From Trichoplax sp. H2 (taxonomy: Eukaryota; Placozoa; Uniplacotomia; Trichoplacea): 64,000 bases of DNA. This document shows positions 25,901 through 38,200 of the stretch, one piece after another. The stretch is from assembly GCA_003344405.1 (NCBI GenBank), contig NOWV01000069.1:62001-126000 (forward strand). Reading direction: 5' to 3'. The notes beneath the pieces were generated by a model. It was not told the DNA's origin and did no database searches. It saw nothing but the letters and a program-made list of their open reading frames with translations. Numbering within the stretch: the first letter of the stretch is position 1; each line of letters begins with the position of its first letter. The translations under genes were made by a program, and so were the position numbers.

Positions 25901-28900
25901 ATTTTAAAATCTCTATAATCCTGAATAGAATGGAGGAAAAGAATTAGTTGATCATCCTGATAACGAAAACCTCATGCCTTTACGTATTGCAGCTATGAAA
26001 GGAAACCTTACAGTGAGCTTTATAACGATAATAAGCGATTTCAATATTAATTTCCTTACAACAGTAAATCACTTAACTAATGGTTAACAATTACTCAGAA
26101 CTAGATCTCGTTTGTTATTTATTAAATATGAAGCATTTAGCTACATATGAGCTAACTACTTAAATACCCTTAGCACTTATCATCGTGACCACAATCCATA
26201 CATAAATTGCCATTTGCTTTTGCTTACAGCTCCTAATATTATATATTTATTTATCTTCCTCTAAACTCGCAGGCACTGTATCATCTTGTTCGAAATGGAG
26301 CCTCGATAGACACTTTAGATGAAGAAGGCAATACGCTTTTGCATATAGCAGCCAAAGGCAATAATCGTGATACAATTAAACAAATCTTAGCACATACCAG
26401 TATGAAAGACATCAACACCAGAAATACATCGGGTCAAAAGCCTATCCATATTGCAGCTATTTATGGCCATAATCGAGTTATGCAGAATATGATTAAGAAT
26501 GGCGCTGATATTAATAGCAAGTAAGAATGTTGAAAATTGAAATTAGAGCAATTAGTCGATTATTAATTAGGTTTATAATTTTTTATTAATAATACTTGTG
26601 GCAGTAGATTCCAGATAATGAATGTTTTTGATAAATTTCTAGAGATATCTATTCCTATTATCCTCTACACTATACTGTTAAGGGTGGGTATACAGCAGCG
26701 GTCCAGCTATTGGTAGATAAAAATGCCAAAATCGATGTCTTAGATCGCTCCAACGTAAGTAATCTTAGCTTATCCATCAACATAACAAATCAGTATTATT
26801 CGATATTGATTTTAACAAATCTTTCCCTATTCTAGTTTTCTATAGAATTAGATCATTCATTCGTTTTAATTTTCATCTATGTTATAAGAGATATCTTACT
26901 TTTTACTACGAAAATATAAGCTTTTACATTCTTAATTAAAATAACTAAAGCTCCTAACACAATTAACTTTTAATCTGGAAGAATACGCCTATACATTTAG
27001 CATGTGCTAACGGACATCAAGAAATAACCAAAATATTGTTAGCAAGTGGAGCTGACCCAACAACGATCAATAATCAGGGCCTAAATTGCTTAGACTTAGC
27101 GATAGAAAACGATCAAACCGAAATTGGACTACAAATTATCCGTAGTAAATAGTAAGATTCTAATTTTGAAATATTATTCTTCAACGAGTAATCTTCCTAT
27201 TTGGCCTTTCTGTTTTTTTAATTTACGGTATGTAGCATAGTCAGAATATAGTTATCCCAATATTTATCTCAAGATATTCTTAATTCTGCTTGTAGCTGGG
27301 AAAAGGCTCTAGAAAATAAAGAATTTGATGGGCACACGCCAATGAAGAGACTTATTGAAAAACTTCCTATTGTCGCTAACGTAAGTATATATATTTTATA
27401 TATACACGTGAGGTACATAATAACAAGACAATTTATCGTGTAATATATCGATACCTTTATAAAATACAACACCGGTAACAGTACTTACACGGTAACAGTA
27501 TCATAGATTCTTCTTATCAACTTGTACTTTAAAAAGAAAATCATAGTCTGCGTAACGTCTAGATGTGTACTAATTATATATCATAATTTAAAATCTGAAG
27601 ATATTTTGCGATAATATATATTAGTTCCTAAATATAATAAGCTTTCCTAATCATTATGCTATCTAAACTAACGCAGGCCGTAATGGACCGATGTATAACG
27701 TATACAAGTGATATTGGAGATTCCAAAGAAAAGCAGGTTAGTTAATTGCGTTGCTCAAAGCTGCTATCTTAAATATTACATAATTAAAATTCTAGATGAA
27801 TAAATTTGGGAATCCAAATATTTTTAATTCGAAATGTTTTAGATTGTTTTCAACTTTAGCTATCTGGAAGCCCCACCAAGCAAAACTAAAACTAAAAATA
27901 CTGAGGACAATTATTCGGCGGCATCGGTACGAGTATTTAATTAATAAGCAATTTTAGAAATGTAATTTGTACGGCAACAAGTAATTTATAGATGTATTTA
28001 TCTACAACAGAGATAACATTGATCCTTTATACTATTAACATTCTTCATTTACAGAGTATTCTCTCGCATAATAGGATCAAGTTAATGCAACATCCTCTCA
28101 TTCGGGCTTATCGACATTATAAATGGTATTAGCGATAGGCTCAAACCTATTGATACTACCCTTTCTACAATTAAATTCGATATCTTATGTAATTAATTTC
28201 TCTTTTATTACTGTACATTTATAACAGTACATTGTACAATAATTTATTAATTTAGGAATTCGCTATTACGATATCACTACTACGGGCGATGTTTTATCAA
28301 TCTAGTATTTCTGTTGGCTGTTTGTACACCTGTTAGCCTAAATATTGACGACTATTATAAAGCTGTCCGTAATCAAACTGGAAATAACGCTGTTGAACAG
28401 ATAACAGTAACACAGGTATAATATTCGATAGTTTTAATAATCTTTGATAACATTTATTATTAGCATTTAATAGATAGGATTGATATGATTACTAATGTCA
28501 TCTTTACGGTTTCGACTCTTACTCTTATATCCACAACTTGGCAATGTATGTATCGGTGCAATTTGGATGAATACGTTATTCGACGATTATCAGTATTCGG
28601 AAGAAGTTTATACAAGAAATATTGTTGTATTTTCAGCCGTGGTGTTTAATGTTTTCATTCACGTAACCAGACTAGTCTTCGTGGTTAGTTTACAAATTTG
28701 TACCTGATAACATACCTATTGTGCATAACGGTATTTGATTATACTTGTCCATAAGTTAAAAAACTTTATTATTGACATTAACAGATATCTTAATCATTTG
28801 AATTAATGTTATATAATTTTCGTTTAATAATAATGTAAATGGTAATTCTATATCGTCTATTTAAGCCAAGCAAGTTTATGAAGGAAATTACAGCTTATAC

Positions 28901-30947
28901 GAATATACTAGAAATTGGAATCGAATTAATGGCTCTACTATATTGCCTTCCATTTCAACAACAAACTACAATTCTTAAAGTACAAATAGGAGCCATGATT
29001 GTTTTTCTCTCCTTTATAAATTTTTTAATGCAGCTAAAAAGGTAAGAAACAAATAGAGTGTTGCTTAAATCTAGACAATCTCGATTGTCGCTACCAGCTA
29101 ACCCGTAAGTATTGTATATTAAGAAACGGGAAAATAAAGAACTTGTAATCGTAAAGTCTGATACTCAACATAATCATTAAGCATGAAAAGCTGTGATCTC
29201 CTATCCTTCATTAACTTACGTTAAGAAAAGCATAGATAGATAAATTAAGATCAATTATCTCATCAGCTGTTACCGTATGCGGTCTATCTTATGTCGAATT
29301 TACCGTGCCTAATAAATCCTTGTATCTAACTCAGGAGTACTTTACTTAACTGATTAGCAATATCATCCTGGAATTATTAGATCAGTGTTGAAATTAATAT
29401 CATAGGGAACGTTATACTTAGTCCACAATGTCTGCAAATTAATAGCTTTAATAAACAATTGCATTCATCCAGTAGAGATAATAAATACCAGTATCTAATT
29501 TAGAATTACTTGAATTAGCTGATTAGCTAAATCCTGCTGGAATTATTAGATCAGCGTTTAAATAGATAGCATAGTAAATGCTAGAGCTAGTCTACCATGT
29601 CCGCAAGTTGATAGCTTAAATAAATGATTTCATTCAATCAGTCGAAACTTGTAATTATTAAATTCTTTAATTAAAGAATATACTATATTTTAAACTATTA
29701 TGATATGTATTTTAATTATTTTGCAAAGTTAGCTTTTTATAAATACGCGTATTTTCGTAGCAATCAAAAGAGAACTTGACGTATTTGTGCCTATATCAAT
29801 ATACTTTAGAGCCTTCGGCGTCGGATTATATTTGACCATGTTTCTCACCATCATGAAGACAATTATAAGAGCTTCACTAGTTATTATTCTATTTTTGATT
29901 GCCTTTGCTATCGCTTGCAATATGGTTTTAAGACAATTGGTAAGTAGTAGAAAGTTTTCATGTATTACAAATTATATTTTCTATTAAAATTAATTCACGC
30001 TTACAGCCAGAGTTCAGCGAATTAGGGTACGCCTTTATACGTGTTCTAACGATGATGGTTGGAGATATCAGTTACCGCGAAATATTTCAGCATTTATACG
30101 ACACAAATCAACTACAGAACTCTGGTTTAGCTTTGATCATTATTGTCCTCTTTGTTGTAATTATTAACATTGCTTTTGCTAATTTATTGGTAAGCTGATG
30201 TTTAACCATATTCTATTATTTTTTATTACCAGTATTTTTAATTCTGTTAACCTAACAACTATGTATAATTGTTAAGGTTGGCTTGGCTGTAGGAGACATA
30301 AATGAAGTCAGATCAAATGCTGATATTAGTTTAATTCAGATGGATCTCTCCTACATAAGCAGTATCGGAACATGTCATATGCCGAAATGGCTACAAAAAT
30401 ATGCATATCAATCAGCATTAGTGCTACGAAATCATCACAAAATGAAGCTAAGAGAAAAGGTTCACGATACTAACCCAAACTATTTCACATATCTAGTTTT
30501 TTTAAGTAAAAGCCATGATAATTTTAATGATACTTAAAGTACGATCTTTTAAAATATTTTCGTAGCATGTATGGAATAAGTTAACTGAAGATGTTAGACT
30601 GCAGGCACCTACAGAGAATGCTATGGAAAGATACAATGGTATCAATATAATTCGAGAAATGAGACAGCAGGACTTAAAGTAAGCAAAATAATACTATAAG
30701 ACGTATAGGCATTATAAAGAAGAGCTATATCCTACAGTGTCTATCAAATGCACTAGAATACTTTTATAAAACATTAATATATATCAAACAGTCATAACTG
30801 CTTATTGATTAGATATTTTATTACGATTACAGTATCAAGGATCTCGCAGATAAATTTACTGACTTCCGATCAGATGTTTTTGAACGATTATTTGTGATGC
30901 AAAATATGCTAAAAAAATTAAGTAATGAAGATACAGTACTAATTTGA
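19908..30947 (+). CDS. TRPA1-like: TRPA1-like channel gene 2 (25 coding exons, 1143 aa)
   Basis: Exons: 19908-20186, 23412-23577, 23717-23895, 24085-24210, 24325-24433, 24539-24630, 24758-24805, 25373-25546, 25634-25828, 25929-26012, 26273-26520, 26643-26754, 26982-27151, 27296-27380, 27677-27736, 27843-27926, 28055-28125, 28256-28415, 28594-28683, 28866-29041, 29810-29939, 30007-30189, 30277-30459, 30566-30678, 30833-30947. The domain plan matches gene 1: ankyrin repeats in exons 2-13, S1 in exon 18 (FINLVFLLAVCTPVSL), S2 in exon 19, S3-S4 in exon 20, S5 in exon 21, filter MMVGDISYRE and S6 in exon 22. Exons 13-19 and their introns are almost identical to gene 3. Exon 19 is set to start at TAT TCG; if it were extended upstream as the open frame of gene 3 allows, an in-frame TGA (28486-28488) would interrupt it. 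The pre-S1 linker keeps only the Cys of MDRC. Confidence 0.87.
20187..22659 (+). other. left part of first intron of gene 2
   Basis: No exon is seen. About 22060-22659 is rich in A and C on the + strand, lies directly beside a putative primer-binding site and LTR, and may be an internal non-coding fragment of a minus-oriented retroelement. No gag or pol reading frame is visible. Confidence 0.35.
22660..23242 (-). mobile_element. LTR D with adjoining putative primer-binding site, in intron 1 of gene 2
   Basis: 22671-23242 aligns along its length with LTR H (43609-44144). Shared runs include GCTACACACAGCTCTACTCT, AGTACAATGAA, ATATCCTAATATATGATTTA, CTTACTGTATATAGTCATCT and GTCTACAATCACAA. Read on the minus strand it starts TGTAAAATAAC, ends TTTATCACA, and is followed two bases on by TGGCGCTCC, the form of a tRNA primer-binding site. 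This end therefore looks like the 5' LTR-internal junction of an element whose remainder is lost. No target duplication was found, as expected for a truncated copy. Confidence 0.65.
24845..25355 (+). repeat. ~125-bp intronic tandem repeat, about 4 copies, in intron 7 of gene 2
   Basis: Each unit has the order AGTTAAATATTTTTGATTAT, an ATAC-rich part, ATAGTATCAT, GGCTAATTAGCG, ATAAGGCAAAATTTTGATT and a GCAGTGATAA-type end. Genes 1 and 3 hold one unit in the same intron (about 9003-9140 and 41150-41280), so gene 2 expanded it locally. The copies differ at many sites, so the expansion is not very recent. Confidence 0.7.
29335..29660 (+). repeat. ~170-bp tandem duplication in intron 20 of gene 2
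   Basis: Two adjacent copies share CTGATTAGC, CTGGAATTATTAGATCAG, AGTC-AC-ATGTC-GCAA and ATAGCTT-AATAAA. Gene 3 has one partial version near 45950-46080. Confidence 0.55.
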
Positions 30948-31967
30948 ACTACGTGTACTTACAAGCTTAATTATTGTCTGCCTACCGATAAGTGACTGCT
31001 TTGCTATAGTTTGATACATTCACGTATTCCTTAAATATAAGTTGATTACACGTATATATTCAAGCAGGAAATCCTTATTTATTTATTTAATACAATCACG
31101 TCTCATAATATCGCTTATCATTGTAAAAAACTGGTATTCTGCAATTTAAAACTTATCAAGTTATTAATTTGATGCTGTATGGCAGTAAATTTCTCTAGTT
31201 ATATTTATCATTCCTGCCTGCTATGCTTCGAACCTTATTCTTCGAACCTTAAGTTAATCCTATAAATAGTTGCGCGATTAAACTCAGTAATAATTGCACC
31301 TTATCGAGATCGCATGATCAAAATCTTAGCCTAACAGGATGAGTCCAGCTTGTTCACTCGTATACAGTACTAAAACTGAGTTAAAATTTTGCAATTCTGG
31401 TAGTGGTGAAACTTACAATATTTCGGTATATTAAATTCTTAGCATAAACTAGCTTCCATTATAGTGTAGCATACCTCTATGTAAACATGACTTGTATTTA
31501 ATCGATTATTTTAAAATAATCTGTTAATGCTACGTTTTGATTGTTGCATAGAAGTAAACTATTCTAATCAGTCTTCTTCGTTCATAAGTAACTATTTTAC
31601 TGTGCTTTTTAACCGTTGCATTACTGGTAAGTAAGCGATATCTTTATCTTCTATTCAGTTAATTTTGCTCTCGTTACACCACAAAGCTGCACACTTAATT
31701 TATTCAATCTTACTGTAGCCATTCGACTATATTTTATCGTTCTCATGTGTAACAAAACCTGTTCTACTAACTTTAAGTAGAGTACAGATCACGTAACTAA
31801 TTTTATAATAGCAGATTTTATTACTGATTCTCTACCGATTGAGATACTGCATAATAGTACAACAAGCTCGGATAGACAAGGAATACTTCTTACAATAGTA
31901 GATCTTGGAAAAGAAGAACTAAGAACAATAATAACAAGAAAGTACAGCTGCTTAAATACGTTATCTA
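30948..31967. other. spacer after gene 2, no gene seen
   Basis: It aligns patchily with the spacer after gene 3 (47367-48080), for example near 31540-31650 against 47980-48060. This shows shared descent. No exon or RNA gene is recognised. Confidence 0.5.
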
Positions 31968-31972
31968 ACATG

Positions 31973-32576
31973 CTGTGACGGAGTACATACTCCTTAAATT
32001 AATCGTAGCGTTTGTTTCAGTAATTAAGATTTTATTAGTTGTTAATAACCTTTATTTTTTAAATACTCGTTAATTGTAATTTTATAGTAAACTAATCATA
32101 CTTTTTGTAGACTCTGTACAGAATAGTGTACTTACAGAGGTGACAACTAATATTCACAGATAGTAATTTCTGTTACTTTGTGCCGAGCCTTTGATTGTTA
32201 ATTGGCTCTTAATTAATTAGTTCGTAACTCATTGGTCTTGTTTACGCCGTCTGCCATACTGAACCATATAGACAGCCGGCTATATAAACCTATATATTTT
32301 AAGGGTTATTGACCTAAGCTGTGCACCAAGAGTATCCGAGCTAGGGTATATAAAGCCTGGTGCACTCATTAGCTAGTTAGTTGACGATTGACCGTGTAAT
32401 ATACGCGTATAGTTAGAGTAGTTTTGGATGTCAAGACTACCTTGGTTTAATAAACTAATTTAAAAGCCTAAGTCTAGTCTACTCTTAGCCCGTTGGGGGC
32501 ACATTTGGCTGTTATAGCCTTAGTAATTATACAGATTTAAAGACCCAGATTTCCTTGTCGTGAGCTGAACACGACA
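31973..32576 (+). mobile_element. solo LTR E (604 bp) between genes 2 and 3
   Basis: The element begins TGTGACGGAG, ends GAACACGACA, and is flanked by the exact repeat CATGC (31968-31972 and 32577-32581). TATATAAAGCC lies near 32347 and TTTAATAAAC near 32444, giving + orientation. The stretch GTGCACCA-GAGT...TATAAA-GCCTGGTGC resembles LTR A, so the two may belong to related families. Confidence 0.88.
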
Positions 32577-32879
32577 CATGCTTACAACATATCGATTGCG
32601 AAAAACATCTTACAGAACTTAGTATGAGAATATAATTTTATGATTAGTATTATATTCTACGAAGTTGAAATCAACATACTTGAATTATCACATACATTGC
32701 TTATATATCCCTATTACTGTCAACGGCTCTAGATTTTCGTATTATTTCTTAGTTATATCTAATTTACTTCTACATAACATGCTGATAAAAACGGCCTATC
32801 TAATAAGTTCACTACACATGCCACAAACTTAAAAGGCTTTCCTTAGCGCTGACTAGATGAAGACTATTAATTCGGTATA

Positions 32880-33134
32880 CTGTTCTAGCCAGAATAATTC
32901 TTCGCTGTAACAATAATCCTACAATCACTAGAAATGTCACAGTCCCATTACATATTGCTGGTAAATATCATAGCATGAAGCCACTAAAGTTTCAATTTCA
33001 GTAGAAACTGATATCAATCTTGAACTAGAGACAAAGAAACTCCATGACTTTACTATGATGTGTAAATAAAACACCTTTACAGCTTAATATTAGCTATAGA
33101 AACATCAACCAATATTAGTTGTCTTCAATTTAAT
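32880..33134 (+). pseudogene. relic of an ankyrin-repeat gene, part 1
   Basis: In the frame from 32942 the sequence reads VPLHIAGKYHSMKPLK, an ankyrin-type motif. Further on (near 33067) it reads KTPLQLNIS, another repeat start. Stops and frame breaks fall between them. The stretch aligns with 48500-48760, where the motifs are more decayed. It is not an exon of the neighbouring channel genes; it looks like a dead gene, or a dead extra channel copy, duplicated along with the array. Confidence 0.45.
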
Positions 33135-33139
33135 GTGGC

Positions 33140-33676
33140 TGTCACAATCATCAAAATAACTTAGATATGGAAGTGTAGTTTACGATAACATTTTGTTTCG
33201 ATCTTATTAGAAGTATGAGCTACTACTTTAGGAATTTTTATTGTTAGTAATAACCTAAGTTATTATGATATTATGATGATATAGTAATATGTTACAAGTA
33301 CGCATCGAGAACATAGGAGCATGACAGAGCTTACAGTCGAAGTAGATCTACGTATGAAATTGTTTATTACCTCGAATGTCCGTATTTGATAATTCAATCG
33401 TAATAACATGTTTGTTATTGAAATATGTTAATAGCATAGTAAATATGTTTATAACTACTGCAAGAGTATATAAGAAGCACTGTGATCAATAAAAAATGAT
33501 CCAAGTTAAGGCTAACTTGTGAGATAGCTTTATATCGTATATTTTTTTGAGCGAGTTAGTACGTCGCAAGGATTCCAGCTACAATACCGTTGGCTAAGAA
33601 AGTAGTTCTGCGGATTAAAATAAAGTTTATTATAAGTATTATGTTGTTTTCTTGTGTCGCAAGAGTAGTTGTGGCA
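33140..33676 (+). mobile_element. solo LTR F (537 bp) inside the ankyrin relic
   Basis: The ends are TGTCACAATC and TAGTTGTGGCA, with the exact repeat GTGGC (33135-33139 and 33677-33681). TATATAAGAAGC lies near 33468 and AATAAAAAATG near 33490. The homologous spacer after gene 3 runs straight across this point (about 48765), so this is an insertion after the duplication. Confidence 0.78.
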
Positions 33677-33681
33677 GTGGC

Positions 33682-34080
33682 TGATGATGATGACGACTTA
33701 ATGCTCGAAGTGAAATTTTAATAGTTACCATACTGCTGAAAATACTAATCTAATTGATTATCAAGTGTCAGATGATATTATAGAAGCGAGAAGATAAAAC
33801 GTACAGTATAGAATTATACAAAATCACATTGTAAACCCTACAACGCAACACATCTAGTTGGTTAGTTAAGTAAGCATGAAATAGGGCTCTAATAAGAAAG
33901 AAATCCCTTCATTTTATTTTCTTCCAACTTCTAAATCCAAATTTCCCGCTTCTATCGCCAATCTTTCTGAAATCGAGAAAAAATACAAAAAATGATACCG
34001 TCTTGCTCGTCTCATTTTATCATTTACAGATAAGGAGACTACAAATATTATATGCTTGATGAATAGTAATTTCAGCAACA
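33682..34080 (+). pseudogene. relic of an ankyrin-repeat gene, part 2
   Basis: It aligns with 48830-49140. Coding-like traces remain: one copy reads SDDIIEARR then a stop, the other PDDTIEAGRQNALNRIV then a stop. Further on both contain a run encoding SKFP-ASIANLSEI-KKY (near 33940-34000 and 49045-49105). Different positions are broken in the two copies, as expected for two independently decaying duplicates of one former gene. Confidence 0.42.
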
Positions 34081-34958
34081 TCATGTTAGGAATAATTTAT
34101 ATACGATATATCAAACTATGAATAATGATTTAGTGTCATTATAGTACACTGATGTCGTGAAGCTAAAAAAAATTTTTTCTGAGGACTAAATTTTGAAGTA
34201 ACAATACTGGCAGTAGCTAATTCTTTAGAATGCAGTTGGACATTACTTTAAGTAATGTATATATACAAATCGAAATTCATGTCGAGGAAAAATAGAACTA
34301 TTACGGAAACTACACACTGTAAATCTACTTTCCGATTTGCCCTCCCTGACATTTACCTATGCTATGACTCTAAATAGAATATCATCTGGAGGAACAATTA
34401 AACACTGCCAGTCTCTCGTAGGCATAACTGAGCCCAAGTTTTATGGAAAAGCGAGTCAATTTATAGAAAATCTATATAAAAATTAATTATAATTAGCAGC
34501 TCATAGATAGCCTTGTACAAGTATACTGTACAGTTTATCTATTAAAATTATGTAAAGAGATATATATAGACAAATTAACATAAACATATTTCTAGATAAG
34601 TTATCTTATGGGATCTATGTGACGACGGCCTTGCAAAAGTTACTCCACAATAATGATATATTCCTAGGTGACCATATTTCAACTTTATTGTTTTAGCTAA
34701 GTAAAGCTGCAGCCGAGCATGTCCCAAAAGCTGATGGTAGACTTAATTAGCATTGTTGAAATTTCATAGCTTCTGTTATAGTTCGTTACTTCCAGATATT
34801 TCATAAGTTATCTTTTAAATGAAAGCTGCATTTCTTAATTCTATCGATGGCAACATAAAGTATAGTAGCCTTGGAAGATTCAATTAGCGATATATATAAA
34901 TTAATTAATAATTTACTAGCACAATAGCTATAACGCGCTACTTATCGTTGTTACATTA
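34081..34958. other. spacer before gene 3, with the distal promoter region deleted
   Basis: Homology to the upstream of genes 1 and 4 holds through CATTTCATAAGTTATCTTTT (about 34796-34818), then jumps at about 34825 to sequence that in the others lies some 830-900 bp further on (CTGCATTTCTTAATTCTAT). The missing part contains the TATA block. No gene is seen. Confidence 0.5.
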
Positions 34959-35044
34959 TAATCCATTTATGAAATCAATCTGGAGGTTCTTTGTTTCTAT
35001 AGATGATGCTATTAAGTAATATTGGAAAGCTTAATTTTCGACAT
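34959..35044 (+). promoter_or_regulatory. conserved proximal block upstream of gene 3
   Basis: TAATCCATTTATGAAAT is followed by TTTCTATAGATGATGCTATT, AAGTAATATTGGAAAG and ATTTTCGACAT. The order and spacing match the blocks before genes 1 and 2. It ends about 240 bp before the ATG. Confidence 0.42.
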
Positions 35045-35284
35045 TTTCATTGCTACCTTAGCTATAGATTAATAAATAATTGGTAACTAGAATTAAACCT
35101 GATCTAATCAGACACTATTCGATCTATGCCAGTTAAAAAACTAGGAAGCTGAAAAAATATTCCCACTTTCGAAATTCAAGTTTGCCTAAAATTAAGTTTC
35201 AATCAATTATTATTAACTTTATAACACTCTTAGAAACCAAAATTGGTGCAATAGCTCACATTATAGATAAAGAAAAGATTGATT

Positions 35285-38200
35285 ATGAAAAAAAGATCGA
35301 GGATACATGCTCTTTATCGTAAGAATGATGACCACCCGAATGTCCATGGCGTCCGATTTTGGGATAAGTGGAAATTTCCTAGTTGGGGATCAAAGGAAAA
35401 TATAAATCGCTCTTCAACTATCGAAAATGGTATCGACGGTATGTTTATTAACGCAAAAGAACAGCTGAAGAGGCCGAAATCAGTAACTGACTGTACAGTT
35501 AATAATTCATTAGTTAGTCTTGGTTTTGCTGTAGCGAATACTAAGACATGGGATCTTTATCAGGTGAGAAATACTTCTAGGTAATATATTTTTCGATTTT
35601 AATTTGTCAAATGAAGGACTGATGATGGAAAATTAGGATAGTAACATACCTGCTGATAAGTACAATCAGTAATTGCGTAGAGCGATTACCTACAGTATTA
35701 TTTAAACATACCGTATCTAAGGTTGCTAGCCATTAGACGTGAAAATTATCTAACGTCATAAATTTTTTTTGTAATCGCACTGTAGTTTGTTAAAAATGTA
35801 ATCAGCCAGAAACAATGATTGCTAACTAAAAAAGAATGAAAGTATCGCTAAATTCAAAACTGTCTTGTTCAATATCTTATTTTTGAAATATCTTTGACTG
35901 TATGAATAGTAATGCAGAGCTACAGATATTATCTCAATTAAATGGGTGCAATATCTAATAATTTTGATATAATAAGGCCTAAACATTCCTACTTCTACCC
36001 CCCCCCCCCCATTTCCATTTATTAATATATGGGTAATGCCTAATACGTAGCTCGGAAATAATCGAAATAATTTTAATTCTAAATATTTTACCGTATTCAT
36101 GATTTTGTATAAGCTAAATTTTGTCTGATCGTGATTCTAATCCTGCAATCACACAACCGACTTTTCAATATTTAAATTTTTCAATGAAATATTAAGACTG
36201 ACACCAATACATTGATACCTACAGTTCACTTGTGTTGCAAGTTTATAGCAATGTTTAATAAATGTCATAAAAGTCCTTTAGTAAACGAATAGATTGACAG
36301 CTATAGATTAGAGTTAAACTTTAATCTTCTTGCTATAGTTAACTCTACGTATACGACATCTTTGCGGATACAATAAGTACTTCTTGAATCATTTATTTGA
36401 TCAAGAGCATCGCATGTGTTACTACCTACATTAATTCTCGGGACGATTAATATTTGTTGGGCACATGGAAATAGTAAGATACATCGCTAATAATCGAAGA
36501 AATGCAAATTCTTTCTACATAATATAAGAAACGGCAATCATTGGTACGCAAATGATATTGGCAGCTTTAACACATTCGTTATAACTAGGGAAATTTAACT
36601 GGGGTAAGCTATCAGTATTTAACAAGGAAAAGTCCTATATTAAAGGATATGAATTTATTATAAATATTAATTTGCTATTAAGATGGATGTTTACGTAGTA
36701 TAGAATGCTGTATAAGATTCTTAGTGCAGCACTATAACCCCGGACTTATCCCAAATATCGCCGGTAGATTTCTGCTACTTGATCAATCTTTTAATACTCC
36801 TTGATAATTTTAAAATGAAGACATTCGATCTAAACTCAGTACGATAATTGATAACGACGAATAGAATTGATCAATCTTTTAATTTTCCTTGACAATTTTA
36901 AAATGAAGATATTCGATCTCAAGCATGGTAGGATAATTAATAATACGCCTCGATTATTACGTGAAATTGATTCGAACTTATTTGCCTTCTATATCACATT
37001 GCTACTCGATTAAAATCTGATTACTGCAAACGGTGTAACTCAGTTCCTAGTAAATCTAGATAGCAACTTAGTAAATGTCTTCCCATAAGTTTTTGTCAAC
37101 ACTGTAGTAAAGATAAAGTGTCCTTGAGAAACTTGACTAAAACTTCAATTCGTGATTATCGTTACCTTAGAACTAAATTTCGACTTATTAACAGCAATCC
37201 AAGCTAAAACATAAGAGAATTTTCACCATTTTAATATATAGACTTCAATGTTAAATTTATTATGACACTGTATTAATCTAATCATTTCTACAAAAAATAA
37301 ATCGATTAAAAAGGACGTCAATAAAAGGAATATGCGGCCTCTGATTATAACTAATAGCCCTATCTCATTTGTTAATTTATTTATTTTGATCTCCAATTTA
37401 ATATTGCAATAGTTATTCGAAGGGAGTTCATATGTAGTATGATTCGAATTATTTTGAAATAATTGATCGCTATTTGCATTAGTCTAAATATTGGTAATGA
37501 CCGAGTTTTAGCTACCTAATGAACTGCTTAACAATGACTGTATAAGTATCTTTCCGTAGCACTCTCCTTTTAGCCGTGATGATATTACGAAAAAATTTGC
37601 TTTTACTTTATATATTTCGATACTAATTCGGAAGGGTACATGGTTTTTTCTTTCCACTCTCCATTTAGTCTTGATAATTATTACAAAAATCCGCTTTTAT
37701 TTTAAATATAAAGATTAATGAAATTCAATTAAGCATATTGATTATAGGATCATAATTAACATTAATAATTCATTCAATTAAAGATTCCGTTATCGTATTA
37801 ACTTACATAACAACTTTTTTTCATCTATAATTTAAGTTCAAGCACTTCGTTAAGATTTACGATATTTCTGTAGTAAAGCTGCCCATATTTGATTATAAAG
37901 ATAACCATATTTGATTGTGTTGATAGCTGTACCTGATGTAGTTAGATCTTCAAGAATAGACACGTATTACTGTGATGTTAATATTAGATGTTTGCTAACT
38001 ATTATATTAGAAATTGTTAATTAATTACTAATATTAGCCAGTTAAACAATTACGGTATAAGATTTATGAAACTTGATAAACTGTATTCGTGATGATTTAC
38101 ATGAAGAAAAAGTACGGTATTTTATTTGGTGACTCAATTCTGATTGTAGTTAATTATGTAGCGGCGAAAGGATTTTCGAAATTTGTTTAAGAGCTGCAGA

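Noticed and set aside
31225-31260. tRNA gene suggested by a GGTTCGAA-like B box on the minus strand
   Set aside because: No acceptor, D or anticodon stems can be drawn around it; the motif is simply repeated by chance in short order.
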